64,000 bases of DNA from Chenopodium formosanum (lineage: Eukaryota > Streptophyta > Magnoliopsida > Caryophyllales > Amaranthaceae): NCBI GenBank assembly GCA_024500155.1, contig CM044868.1:36505665-36569664 (forward strand). The letters are read 5' to 3'. The translations under genes were made by a program, and so were the position numbers. Positions 24,481-36,423 of the stretch are shown in pieces; position 1 is the stretch's first letter; every line of letters begins with the position of its first letter. The notes under the pieces were generated by a model. It did no database searches. It had not been told where the DNA came from and saw nothing but the letters and a program-made list of their open reading frames with translations.

Positions 24481-25313
24481 CTCACTTCATCTTCTTCCAA
24501 GACCTTTGTTGGTTGTCTATCCAGAAGTAAATATAGCTTTCCACCAGGGCAGTAGTCAGTCATCAGACAAACGTGTGTTTTTGTTTGCAAAAATTTACCA
24601 AAAATGAATTACTAGTAGTAGATAAAATTAATCAGCATACCAGTCAAAGAAAAAAGCCACTATGAACATGGCAATGTTTTTCTATCATGGCAAACAAAAG
24701 TTTTAAGATGTATCAAACATTCAAAAAAATTTAGACAACAATAAAGTCAGGCAGGAGCCAATAGCCAACTCTTTCAGGTAATATCCATATCTAACTCTAA
24801 ATCTATCTATTGGTTTTAGGTAATAGCCAGATAGTGTGGAACTGCTTTGCCTTACCTAAAATGAAGCATATAATGCAGGGAGAAAAGGGTGGTCCAACAT
24901 GTCAAGAATTTCCCTTTCTGCAATAGCTCTGTGTACCTACAACAAAATTGGCAGACAAAGTGAGCGCGGGAAAAATATCAAGACACGAGATTCAGAGTTC
25001 AGAGTCAAAAGGTCGAGTTCCTTTATGGCTTAAGGAGTATAGCAAGCACTTCAAAATTTTGACATTAACATATATAACTAACTTATAAGTGACATTAGTA
25101 GTGCAGCATCCCATAGTAAAAGGTCTATCATGGCCTTGTATAATTTGTAGCAGATTGGAGATTGGACTTGAAAGACTGAATAACCCAAATAACAAAACAT
25201 ATAGTATACAGTATAATAATTTTGATACCTTATTACGATTGAGCATTGCATTTTTATCCATTGCCTTCATGGAAAAATATTCACCCGTTCCACATAATTC
25301 CACAAGATGCACA
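24481..25313 (-). pseudogene. Captured phototropin kinase-domain exons
   Basis: Three minus-strand exons. Exon A, 25313-25229, encodes VHLVEL, GTGEYFSMKAMDK and MLNRNK (the ATP-binding side of the AGC-type kinase of blue-light receptors PHOT1/PHOT2). Exon B, 24936-24856, encodes VHRAIAEREIL and LDHPFLPALYASF. Exon C, about 24584-24481, encodes TDYCPGG and LLLDRQPTKVLEEDEV. Introns keep GT/AG at A-end, B-start and B-end, and frames join correctly. Exon B ends in TAG where phototropins have Gln, and the acceptor of exon C reads AA instead of AG. LOV domains and the rest of the kinase are absent. This is therefore a dead fragment carried by CACTA-3, not a gene. Confidence 0.85.
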
Positions 25314-26634
25314 CTGTAGACAATTGGGGAAGTTAAGAGACAATCACTAAAGCACTACAGATTATAGTTGAATATAACAAAGGAAGTGAAAACACAAAGA
25401 ACAAACATTATTTCTACCACAACACTTGCCCCAAAACAAAACACATCCAACAAGAATTACAATAGTTCATACCCGAAATCATACCATTAATTCAAACGGA
25501 ATAACTAATGACAATTAACACAACCCCACCTACAAAAAATCCCAAATACCGAATTTCAGAACCAAATTCAAAAACCCAAAAATCCTATCAACTAATCTCA
25601 AGAAAATCATATCAAATAACACAACCAAAAGACAATTAAAGTGATTTGAAAAAATCCCGACAAGCTAAATTCATCAAATTTTACAAAAACAAGCGTAGAT
25701 CTACAAAAATTACATAATAAAACCCAGAAAACAAAACAGAAAATAGCAATTGTTTACGGGAATGAATTAAGAGTATTTAACATGATAAATGACATCCTTT
25801 TATCCATAGAAATGTTGTATCATCCGTGTTTTTTCATACATAAATGCCCAAAACTACCCAATGTAACCCCAAATGCCAAAAATGAATCAAATACAAATTC
25901 CATGTAGAAAAAAATAAAACAAATTAGAATACACAAGAACAATTTAAACAATTAGATGCTCAGAAATCAATTCAAGAAAAGGAAAAAAACAATTGATGAA
26001 GGACTTCTTACCTCATGATCTAAAATGGCAAAGATATCCCAAATTATCTAAGAATTGTTCTTCAATAGTTAGGTTTGACCCTAACTCATCCCTTGACTCG
26101 CCGATTAGCTCTAGTGAGACTGAACGTGGTGACAGCAACAATGACGAGAAGCTTAATAATTTCTTGGCCGAGTTCTTAGCCGAGTTGACTCGCCACCTCG
26201 CTCAGTCAATAAACTCATAGATCTAAGAAAGAAAAACTAAATTTCTGAGATCTATGAGTTCTCTACGACACCGCCGGTTACACCTTCGGTAATATGTTAA
26301 TAATCTCTTCTAATTCGTTCTACAAAATCAACTCATAGATCTGAGAAAGAAAAACTAAATTGCTCTTCACCGCCGGTTACACCTCCGTCGAAAAACGGCG
26401 CCGCTTGGGAGCTCTTGTATGAAGCCGCCGGTCAAGTTGATTGTCTCAAGATGATAGCAACCGCTATTCAAGTATTGGAGAGGGGAGGGAAGGAGAGGAG
26501 AGGTGAATGACGGGGAGGGGAGGAGAGGAGAGAGAGAGGGAGTGAGGGATTGATGAGAGAGAAAGAGGTGAAACCCTAAAAAGCCAAGTATTGGGCTCCT
26601 CTCATCATTTAGGCCAAGTTTGGGCATACGTGTA
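25314..26634. other. CACTA-3 interior, right part
   Basis: AT-rich to about 25980. A short open plus-strand frame (25993-26220, 75 codons, Ser/Asp/Glu-rich) is followed by a duplicated phrase (CTCATAGATCTAAGAAAG at about 26217 and CTCATAGATCTGAGAAAG at about 26334) and a purine-rich GGGGAGG/GAGAG tract (26470-26570). Inverted, the tract resembles the pyrimidine leader of CACTA-1 and CACTA-2. I recognise no protein. Confidence 0.4.
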
Positions 26635-26895
26635 ATATGATATTCGTAACGGGCAAAAAAGTGTCCGTTACGAATACTTATTTATTCGTAACGGGCACTA
26701 ATTTGTCCGTTACGAATACATACGTATTCGTAACGGACACTATTTTGCCCGTTGCGAATAAATAAGTATTCGTAACGGACACTATTTTGCCCGTTACGAA
26801 TAAATAAGTATTCGTAACGGACACTATTTTGCCCGTTACAAATATTTTAATTGTAACGGGCAAAGATTTGCCCGTTACAAATAGCCTGTTACGGA
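26635..26895. repeat. Right subterminal repeat array of CACTA-3
   Basis: ATTCGTAACGGACACTATTTTGCCCGTTACGAATA-type units recur about every 50 bp, the mirror of the left array. The array creates a spurious repeated reading frame on the minus strand. Confidence 0.85.
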
Positions 26896-27488
26896 TGAGA
26901 TTTTTTCCACTAGTGAAAACATCACCCATACACAATAATCAAGAAACAATTTCATACTAATCACAATCAATAATTTAATTTATTAATATAACCTTCATCC
27001 AAATCCCTAGAACAAAACCTAAGCTAACATAATGAAGAAAGACATGGAAAACAAGGTAAAATAAGAATAAAAACAAGATTAAATAAATAAAGTAATTAAT
27101 CTACTCAAAACAACAAAGAAATAGCAAAAACTAAGAATTAAGCAAAGAAATAAAGATGAGAGAAAGTTAGAAAATGCTCATTGAATTGATGAGAAGAAGT
27201 TCCACAAAGTTGCTTCTTCAACCTCTCAAAAACTCCATGGAAACCCAAGCTTTCTCTCTCTACACTACTCCTAAACTAACCCTAAGAGAGAAAAAATAAA
27301 ATTAAGCTAAACTAATCTAATCTATCTAAAATAAAGTGTTGATTCAAAACTTAGAAAATAACCCCAAAGGGGATATTTATAATACAAGTTAAATAAAAAT
27401 AAAATAAAATAAATTAAAAAGAAAAATAAAACTAAATAAAACAATTAAAATAACTCAACTAAAAACCAAAAAAAAACAAAACTACAAT

Positions 27489-30102
27489 TGTAACACCCTA
27501 GAAATTCCTTTCTTTAAAATACTCATTCTAATCTTTTAAAAATACGATTTAGGAATAACTAAGACATTACCGCCACCGTGAAAACGGCTAAAGCAATTAT
27601 CAAAGATACACAGCGGAAGACTCTAAATTTAAAACCGATTAAACAAGTCAACCAAACAAAAATAAAGTTTAAAAACCAAACGAAAATAAAGTTTAAAACC
27701 CAACGAACAAGCTAAATAAAATCAAACTACAACTTGGAACCATTAATGGCCCTTATTCAAAAACCGTCCCCAAATCAAACCTTTATGTTAGTCCACACAT
27801 TATATATCATAAATAAATAAAGCATAAAACACATTGTAATCTAATGAAAACTAGTAGGATTCACTCTTCACTCATGCCCCATCATGATCATGCTTCAATA
27901 CCTGAAAAGATTATCTTTACTTGCTTCCACTACTCTCCATTAAAAATGGGTCATCATAGGGCCAAGGTAAAGACGTGGCCAAAAACACAAACACACACAA
28001 TCAGCAAAGCTGAGTACATAAGCGTAAAATAGCCACACTAACATGCTTTCATCTATTAACATACACTTACCTCATTGCACCTGTTCACAAATACCAATAA
28101 ACACAATACAATGACTAGACCTAATTAATTCATTTTGCATTGATTACGCATCGAACGGGTTTCCACCTATTAACCTCCCCCAAATAAATTTGAGGTTAAC
28201 TGGCACAGGAGCTAACCGTGCCAGCGACAAACCACACAAAGGTGGCGGAATTCCTGCGCATAATAAATAATAAAAAGGAATATACAGCGTCCTGTACTCC
28301 ATTGGAAGTTATGGTTAAATATAAAACCCCATACCCCCCCCCATTGTTCATACTCAAGGTATATACGTTACAAGAGTTTTGGTGCGTAATCTCTTTCACT
28401 TTACGTTATTTACATATTATTAGACTTGGTGATGACTCTCAAAGCATAATAAATCAATCAATAATAATTATTCAATCCAACAAACACACCAATTTAATTC
28501 TTGAATAATTAGTGACCACATATTATTTAATGTTGAACCCTTTTTAAATTCTACCTCAGTGTCAAAGACACCTTAAACGCATAATGCGCCAAAAATCCTA
28601 TCCCTCGGTGTTAAGAACACCTTAAGTGCACAAAGGCACCAACATACAATTTATTCCTTGTGTACCTAGACACTTATATAGCTCCTTTTTCATGCTTAAA
28701 GCATCAATAAAAATTATTTGAACCATAATAAAATTCCTTTTCAATATTCCAATCATAATTAAACATGTAGTTTAATTAATCATGCCTTCTAACATGCCAT
28801 AAATAAAAATGTGGTTCAAACACAACATGTCAAAAGTACAATTTTCCAATCCATGAACCATCACAATTAATTCATGCTTCATCATTCAATCACAAACACA
28901 ATAAACTCACAATTTCATACATAAACCTTAGCATGATTCTACTTATAATCAATTACATCCAAACCTAGCATGATTCTACATCACCAAATTATGCTAAGTA
29001 CGCGTACGTACCTTGAGTACGTTATTAAAACTGCCACAACTAGTAGAAATTGCTTACTTCAAAGTCTCCTACACATTAAATCCATAATAGAGTATTAATA
29101 TTCACTCTAAACAAATTTCCAGCAATATATATTATTTTAAAACCCTTCATAAATTAATTAGAATAAGCTGAAATTATATTTAAAACACCATAAATTAAGT
29201 CCCAATTAATGGGTAATTAAAATTTCTTCAAGAAACCTAATATCAAGTGTTCTACATAAAATTCCAGCACTTTATTATACTTAAAACTTGCTGTAATTTG
29301 GTTTTAAAACACTTAAAACAAAGGCCTACCCTATAATTCATCATAATCTTTCAATAAATCATGAAACAAGAACCTAGGGTTTCAAAAATTGGGGCTTTTT
29401 AATTTAAAACCAAATCTGAAAATCAAATCACCCAATTACAATAATCAAACATCAAAATTAAACCTCCACACTCATAATTTATAATTAGATCTAAGCATAG
29501 ATTAAATTAAAACAAGAAAGCTAAGTTTATTATTATTATTATTATACTCGAAAAAGGGGTAAAAGGAGGGGGGAGAAAAATGGCAGCCACCGGCTGCCGG
29601 CTGCTGGCAGCGGCGGTGGCCACCTGCTGCCGGCGCCGTGCGCAGCTGGCAGTGGTGGCCACCAGCTGCCGGCGGCTGGCAGTGGTGGGGGAAAGGGGCA
29701 GCCGAAAAAAAAATAAGGGGAAAGGGAAAAGAAAAAGAAAGAAAAATAAGGAGGAGAGAGAGAGAAGTTTACCTTTGGTTTTCTCTACTCTGGCAAAGTT
29801 GATTTGCCCCATAAAAGGGATATTTATACCCCTTCTCTATCTCCCCTTTTACCCTAACTTTCCTCCTTTAGTCTTTCCTAATCCCTTCCTTACTAAAACT
29901 TGTTTAAAACATCATAATTTCCTAAAATAAAACCCCAACTTCTATTAACTAATTAATTAAACGGCTTTTCCTTTTGTAAAATATTCCAAATATACATGGG
30001 ATAAATAATTAAAACATCATAATTAAAATGCTAGAGTTATTTAAATACCCTTATAAAATATATATATTAAATAAAATACGTATAAAAATACGGGGTATTA
30101 CA
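27489..30102 (-). mobile_element. Solo LTR, TGTAACACC type (2.6 kb)
   Basis: The borders are TGTAACACCC and GGGGTATTACA, flanked by ACAAT on both sides (27484-27488 and 30103-30107), a perfect 5-bp target duplication. An inverted TATA motif (GATATTTATACCCC near 29820) and a downstream GC island rich in CTGCCGGC words (29580-29700) indicate minus-strand transcription. There is no internal domain. LTRs of this length beginning TGTAATACCCC are typical of chromoviral Ty3/gypsy elements; that lineage call is inference. A 7-base C run lies near 28333. Confidence 0.85.
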
Positions 30103-31508
30103 ACAATAAAATAAAATAAAAGAAAATGAAAAGGAAAAGAAAACCCCAAAACCCCCTAAAATTCCCACAATTCCCACCAAACCCCACGAATCATCAGACC
30201 TCCTTTCCCTCTTCACTTTTGGAATTTGGCTGCTCCAATTCAAACACCCATTCACGCATCATCATCACCGTTCATACTCCATCATCAACAGCAATTATCA
30301 CTCAATCACCACCGTTCATCAACCACAATCAGCTAGCATCACCAGATTCTCGGCCTTTGGATTAATTGAAGAAATCGTGGCCATCCAATTTTCATAAAAA
30401 TTACGTGAAAAGCTCGTGATTGACCCACAATTGCGCGCTCGCACAGAAGTCGCGCATAACTTACTGCCTACAATCTGTTTTGGAGTCCAATTTGCGCGCT
30501 TTCTGACAGGGTTGCGCGGCCGCGAATTGACTTGGCTGTGAGTTTGGGTGTTGGGCGAATTGCGGTTGCAATTGTTGTTGTTTTGGTGGCTGACAGTGGT
30601 CTATTGGAGGTGAGTTGGGTGGTGTGTTGGTTATTGGGGGGCGTTGGCTGTAGTAATTGTTGCGGGGTGGTTTTTGGTGGTAGATTGAAGTCGAATTGAA
30701 GGTGGTAATTGCTGGCGGTTTTGGTGGTGAAATAGGAGGTGTGGCTGGGTTGTGTGGTATTGGTGGGTGATGGTGGTGGTGCGGCTGTTGGTGTTGGTGT
30801 TGTTGGGGGAAAGCAGGGAGCATGGCAGTAGGTTGATGGTGGAGGTTTGCAGGTGGTTGTGGTTTTGTGTGGTGGAAGTGGTGGAACAGGGGAGAATTGA
30901 TGTGGCTGTGATAGGTGGGTGCTGGTGGCGTGTTGGGTGGATGTGGTTGGGATGGTGGTGCGCTGGTGAATGTGCGGCTAGAGGTGGTTGTTGGGGTGGT
31001 GTAGGATAGTTAAGGGTGTGGTGAAGGTTTAGGTGGCAGCAACTATGATGGCTTGGAAGGTTTTGAATCGTGAAATTTGACACATGACTCAATCCCGAAC
31101 ACCAAACTTGATTTGAACATGAAAACGGAGCATCAACCTAAACACACCTACAACCAAAAACAATCACGAGGGTAGATTGACATATAAAATAGAATAAGAT
31201 AAAGATAAAATAAAATAAAATAACTAAAAAAATAAAATCAAAAGAAATTAAATAAAATAAAATAAAGAAAACAAATATGAAAATAAAATAAAAAAAAAAA
31301 AATGAGATAAACTAGGAATTATTAACTAAAAATACGAAAATAAACTAAAAACTATTAAAAACTACTAAAATACTCAAAATAAAGATAGAAGACGAGAATA
31401 AGCAAATAGAAAAAATAAAGATTAAAATGGGCTAAATTATTGTAAAATAAGCCGGAAAGTGACTCAATAAACACCCTAAAAGTGACATAAAAGGCACTTA
31501 TCACAAAG

Positions 31509-32194
31509 ATTCATCGTTTTGGCTATAGGGACCAAAGACTCATCACAAGAGTTGGGAGAATGAAAAGGTGAAGAGGTTTGAGGATCATGAGTAGAATAAG
31601 AGCCACAACCTAAGGTAGAATCATCATCATTACAAACATGAGCATTTTAATTAAATAGGGGAGTGGGGGCATAATCAATTATATGAGATTTGTCAACTTG
31701 AGAACGCACCTCATTATCATGAACAAAAGAGGAAATAGAATTGGAAGCATTTGTTCTAGGTTGAACTATATATGGGATCATGTGACACATCATGGGAAAT
31801 CATGCTACCATTAGGAGAATTAACACATTGCACATCAAAATTAGAAACATGATTACCCCTATAATGAACATCCCAAGCAAACCAAACATAAAAAAATCTC
31901 AAGCATCATCAATTGACAATGCTCTAAATCTACCATTATGCATGCATTCAACTTTATCCCTAATTTGTTCATTCAAACCAAAATAACAAATCTCACAAGC
32001 CTCCCAAAGACTACAACGATTATAGTCAAGAAATCCCTTAAGTATATTTGAAATATTCACAAAAAGGCTCATCATCATATTGAGGAAATAAGAGACATGC
32101 TATTTTTTACAAAGCAAACAAAAATCAAATAAAAGAAGAGTATATATAAAAACCTAGACTCAAGCAATCAAAAACACTCAAACATAGACACCGT
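31509..32194 (-). pseudogene. Gag-like remnant of the Athila-like element
   Basis: Minus-strand sequence about 32080-31860 reads FLDYNRCSLWEACEICYFGL then NEQIRDKVECMHNGRF, resembling the gag segment of Athila-type elements that follows the 5' leader. It has stops and frameshifts. It lies just downstream (minus strand) of the primer-binding site and was split from the rest of the internal region by the solo LTR 22129-31503. Confidence 0.55.
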
Positions 32195-32212
32195 TCCCCG
32201 GCAACGGCGCCA
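32195..32212 (-). other. Primer-binding site of the Athila-like element
   Basis: On the minus strand it reads TGGCGCCGTTGCCGGGGA, the standard Athila-type primer-binding site, three bases from the LTR end (TG at 32216). Confidence 0.9.
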
Positions 32213-32215
32213 TTT

Positions 32216-32608
32216 TGACGAGGGGTGGCACTAGGTCGTTGAAACTAATCCTCCCTCGGTTAAACAAAATTTATAAACACTTAACAAACCTATATACTAG
32301 TATAGAGGCAAGTCAAGGGTCAAACCCAAAGGAACGGTAATGTTCAAGCGCTCTCAATTATGTGCCTAAGCTAGGTCGAAGAAAAATATAAAGAGAGAAC
32401 ACTAACAACTAACAAATAAAGCACTAGGAACAGGATCAACAAGCAATCATGACAATTGTAGCAACTCGGAAATACATGCAAGTCAATGGTTGTGAAGACT
32501 AATGGCAAGCTCAATCAAAAGAGTCAACAAGCTATCTCCTAGAGGTCAAACTAGCGCCAACTACGAGAGACTCTAACTAGGAGCATCACTAATCAAGCTC
32601 AATCGACA
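32216..32608 (-). repeat. 5' LTR of Athila-like element, truncated
   Basis: TGACGAGGGGTGGCACTAGG and the following bases match the 3' LTR at 18592. Homology ends abruptly after AATCAAGCTCAATCGAC (32608), so the U3 portion has been lost. With the other LTR it frames a 14 kb element carrying further insertions. Confidence 0.8.
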
Positions 32609-33797
32609 AATGTAAGCTACAAATTAGCAAATGTAAGTTACTAATCACTAGAGGTCAAATTAGCAAAAAAAAAAAAAAAAAATATATTAGCTAACACAAA
32701 AATCATTGCAGCCAACAAATGAAACATATCGGCTAACACATTAAACGTATAAGCCAACAAGTAAAACATATTAGCTAAGCTTCCACACGAAAATTTGCGT
32801 GCGGGCATCAGCTCATAATATGCTCTCATCTAAAAAATGACTTTAACACCAAACTTATAAGAGGACATCCGATGATCAATAATCACGATTGATAATGTTA
32901 AAGTCAATACTATAGATTTTTAAAAATAAAATATTAAAAGGCAGTGATTATACACCCCTAGTTCGTTCATGGTTAATCTATATTAATTGTTTTTTTACCG
33001 GAAGAAATCTAAAAGCGTCTCATTAATAAAAGATAGTCAAACACCATTTACAAACAATTACTTAGAATTATAAAAATTCAACAATATTACATAACACCTT
33101 TACAACTAATTGCGTCGTAGGTTTGATCAATAATTGCTTTATAAAAAAGTTTTATTTGAAACAATACAATAGGTGAGTTAGCTCTAATTCGACTTATACT
33201 CCACTGATGCATAATCATTTGGGAAAATTACTCATGTGATCCTCTAAATAGTTATGGACCTTATGGTGATTATTAAACGGTTAATTTTCAATTCTAGTCG
33301 TCAAAGAACAAACTACTATAAGTAAAATAAATACAATAGATAAAACACCATCGATCTATTTTTTGGACTGTTAAGACTCTTTCCCATACACTAATTTTAT
33401 AATAGTCAAATTTTTATTTATATGTAGCTGGCCACATGGTGTGGCCAGTTATCATAGACATTACTTCGTTTGGGTAAAGGGGTTTCTTGGTCAGTGTTAA
33501 ACGAATTAATTTGTCAATGTTATAGGGTTGCTTAGTCTGTGTTTTAGAAATCACTTGATCAATTTTATAAGAAATATTTGGTTCTTTTATAAGTGGTTAT
33601 ACGGTGTGACTAGCCACACACAAGACTTTGTTATCGTAAATTTCTTATCTCAAGGAAACGAGAAAATTCAACATTGTTTTCCAATACAATTTCCCCTACA
33701 TCACCTATCCCATTTCCATTAGAAGAGAGTAAAAGCATGATATTATAGTCATTATTCATTAGTCAAGTCTATCTAGAAAGTTACAATTGTGAATCAA
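32609..33797. other. Intergenic stretch without a recognisable gene
   Basis: AT-rich. It includes a poly-A run (about 32663-32681) and GCTAACA/GCCAACA words about 32690-32780. Two related phrases, GGCCACATGGTGTGGCC (about 33430) and GTGTGACTAGCCACAC (about 33604), may be a decayed small transposon. No credible coding region. Confidence 0.5.
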
Positions 33798-34154
33798 TCT
33801 ATACTAATATATTTAAATGTGTTCCTAAAAACGTTGATGTGCCACATAATTCCTATTTTGTCGCGTCACGTCATCTTCCCAACATCTCATGATGTCACAT
33901 CATCACACAAACAATGCCACATCACCTAAGCAACTAACATTACTCCATATAAAAACATAAGGATTCGAACCTTCAACCTCTTATAATACATATAACTATT
34001 TAACCACTTATGCCAATATCAACTATGATATTTATATGGGGAAAAAAAATCTTATTAGTTCAGACCACAAGGTTTAAAAAAAAAAATTAAAAAATTATCG
34101 ATTGTACCTCTACTATAGTAGCAACCCGGGACAACGTCTGGGATCACTCACTAG
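33798..34154 (+). mobile_element. Short non-autonomous Helitron upstream of PAR1
   Basis: It starts TCTATACTAATATATTTAAA after an A, and ends with an imperfect hairpin (CCCGGGAC / GTCTGGG), eight bases and CTAG followed by T. These are the Helitron hallmarks: 5'-TC, 3' hairpin plus CTRR, insertion between A and T. At 357 bp it has no coding capacity. Confidence 0.8.
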
Positions 34155-34393
34155 TTATTAATTAATCACCGCGAAATCAATGGTTGACATTGAAATGGGG
34201 AATGAGTCAAGGTGAAGAATGGAAGTTTCTTTGATAGTAATGGTCTTGTAATACAAGGCAAGCCTAATTTTCACGACCATTCTATTCTTTATAGTCACCT
34301 ATCTCATAACTAACGCGTTTAAACTCGTCAACCGTGAAATTTACAAGTGACCCAACAAGTTTTCTATTATTCCGATGCTATCATATTATGCCC

Positions 34394-34400
34394 TATAAAA
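34394..34400 (+). promoter_or_regulatory. Putative PAR1 TATA box
   Basis: TATAAAA in the context CCCTATAAAAGCTCATATA, 110 bp before the ATG. This leaves room for a 5' UTR of about 75-80 bases. Position and sequence fit a plant core promoter. Confidence 0.6.
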
Positions 34401-34503
34401 GCTCATATAACTCATGTACTCTACCTCACAACTTCTAAATCTTACCAACTATTTTCTCTATATTTACTCTTTAACACAAAAATTATTATAGAGTTCATAC
34501 AAT

Positions 34504-36392
34504 ATGGCATTACCGTCAAAATTTTCTTTGCTTTTCCTTTTTGCCGCCATCTTCGTCCAGAGTTCTCTAGGTATAAATCCTTTGAAGTGTTTTTTTAAAT
34601 CCGATCACTTTTTTAATTCTTTTATTTACATGAGCTTAAATAAACAAACTAAAGTACATGATTAAAAGAAAATAAACTACTGGTAGCTGTGGTAGCTAGG
34701 AAATGCTGGATATCTGATAACATTTGGTATATATACAACTTACTGTTCGTAATTTATTGTCACATTGATATTTGGTACGTGTTGAACTAGTATTGCTATG
34801 TGACAATTATATTTGAACAATTTATATGCTTTACAATTATTTATTGGTACCAAATATACAGATTTTGATGATGTAATGATTTTTTTGTATGTAGGAGAAC
34901 TAATATGTGAAGAATTACCAAGCGATTTGTGTGTAATGGCAATCGCTTCATCGGGGAAGAGATGTGTGTTAGAAAAATATAGGAATGATGTAGAGGAGAC
35001 AGAGTACCAATGCAGAACATCAGAAGTGGTGGTAGAACGAATGTCGGAGCACATTGAGACTGATAAATGTGTTAAAGCTTGTGGAGTTGATAGAAAGATG
35101 GTTGGCATCTCATCTGATAACTTGCTTGAACCTCAATTCACTGCTAAACTTTGTTCTCCTTCTTGTTACAACAAATGCCCCAATGTTGTTGATCTCTACT
35201 TCAAATTGGCTGAAGGAGAAGGTAAAATCATTTCGAATGCATGGATGATCTTTAGAAAATTACAATTTTTTTTTTTAATTGTTTAGTCACTATTTCTCAT
35301 TTATTCTAACTTTTTTTCCAAAAAAATTAAAAATATATACATGTAAATTCTAAAATGTTATTGAATTTCGAAATATCAAGTTATTATATTTTTATTATTT
35401 CGAAAAATTAATATATTATTAATCATCAAAATTAATATAGCAATTAATAATTACAGATGGAGTATAAGAGCAACTTCAATAATAAGATAATTAACAAATT
35501 GGCTTGTTATGACACATAAGATTATAAACTAACATCTTTTGTAGCTAACTAGCCTTCTGACCCGTGCAATGCACGGGTTATTCATAAAAAATTGCATTGA
35601 AAGATGAATTAGGAAATATCAATAAGCCATTATGGTTATATTGTGTGATAAAAAATATGATTAAGAAATTTAATTTTTGGAATTGTAATTGAAAATGGGG
35701 ATTAAATAAAGGTGGAGAGGTTAAAATTAAAGAGAGAAAAGCAAAAGGTTGAATTGAAGAGGGGAGATGAAGATGAAGTCTATATGGAAGATGAAGCATA
35801 TAATTTTAATGAAAGAATTAAAGAAATATAGTGTAATAAAAAATTAATTAATAGTGTAAGAAGACATGTGACATTTAGGTTAGAGAAAAAGATATTGAAG
35901 TGTAATAGGATAGAGACATGTGTTTTCCTTGGTTATAGTTTTTAAATACTAAGTATAGATATAGATTTGTGCTCTAATAGTTAGCTAGTAGCTTGTAATT
36001 TAATTGAGCCTTAATTTTTTAATTAGCTTTTTTCATTTAATTTTATTATTGTAATCAACCTATCTTTTGGCAAGTTTATTTCTCAAGCTAATTTGCTTGA
36101 CCAAACTAGTTTAATTTTTAAGATCCAATAGTTAAGCTAATAATTAGGGAATTTTCTAAATTGTAAGTACATCCTTAGCTACAACCATTGAAGTTGTTCT
36201 TATTTCTACTCTAGGCCTTTTTTCAATGCAGAGTATTGATCATACTCAAATATGTGTGCATGGCATGATTACTTGCCTAGTTGCAACTTTCTGTTTTTCA
36301 AAATGGTTAAATTTGGCTCTAAATTTTAACAAAACATTTAAGTCAATATGATATATGTCTCGTATAGTACTAATTGTAAATGTGGATCCTTG

Positions 36393-36423
<31 letters not shown>

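Larger units (their letters stand above)
22611..26915. mobile_element. Complete 4.3 kb CACTA element with captured gene fragments (CACTA-3)
   Basis: The terminal inverted repeats CACTAGTGGAAAAAA (22611) and TTTTTTCCACTAGTG (26915) are identical over 15 bp. They are flanked by AAA on both sides, fitting the 3-bp target duplication of CACTA elements. Both ends hold arrays of CGTAACGG / CCGTTACG repeats. No transposase domain is visible, so it is non-autonomous. The interior carries splice-bounded minus-strand exons of a phototropin kinase domain. It lies inside the solo LTR 22129-31503. Confidence 0.92.
22129..31503 (-). mobile_element. Solo Athila-type LTR, interrupted by two insertions
   Basis: The borders are TGATCGATGG (22129) and GGCACTTATCA (31503), flanked by the direct repeat CAAAG (22124-22128 and 31504-31508). 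Inverted, it begins TGATAAGTGCC, like the Athila LTR at 41002 (TGATGAGTGTC). Removing CACTA-3 and the 2.6 kb LTR leaves about 2.45 kb. An inverted TATA motif (ATATTTATAATAC near 27370) places transcription on the minus strand. No internal region remains, so it is a solo LTR produced by LTR-LTR recombination, now split three ways. Confidence 0.85.

Noticed and set aside
26678..26935. Repetitive minus-strand ORF (VTGKIVSVTN repeats) as a possible repeat protein
   Set aside because: It is a by-product of the CACTA-3 subterminal repeat array.
29507..29930. Cys/Arg/Ala-rich ORFs over the GC island
   Set aside because: Low-complexity CTGCCGGC sequence in an LTR, with open frames on both strands; better explained as a GC island.
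30461..31092. His/Pro/Thr/Gln-rich minus-strand ORFs and the Trp/Val-rich plus-strand ORF
   Set aside because: They come from GTGG/GTTG low-complexity sequence in the U3 of a solo LTR; no domain and no conservation in related LTRs.
33420..33620. Possible MITE with GGCCACA...TGTGGCC words
   Set aside because: Short related phrases are present, but I could not find convincing terminal inverted repeats with target duplications.
34740..35108. Minus-strand ORF opposite PAR1 exon 2
   Set aside because: The plus strand encodes a recognised family with correct splice junctions; the antisense frame is fortuitous.
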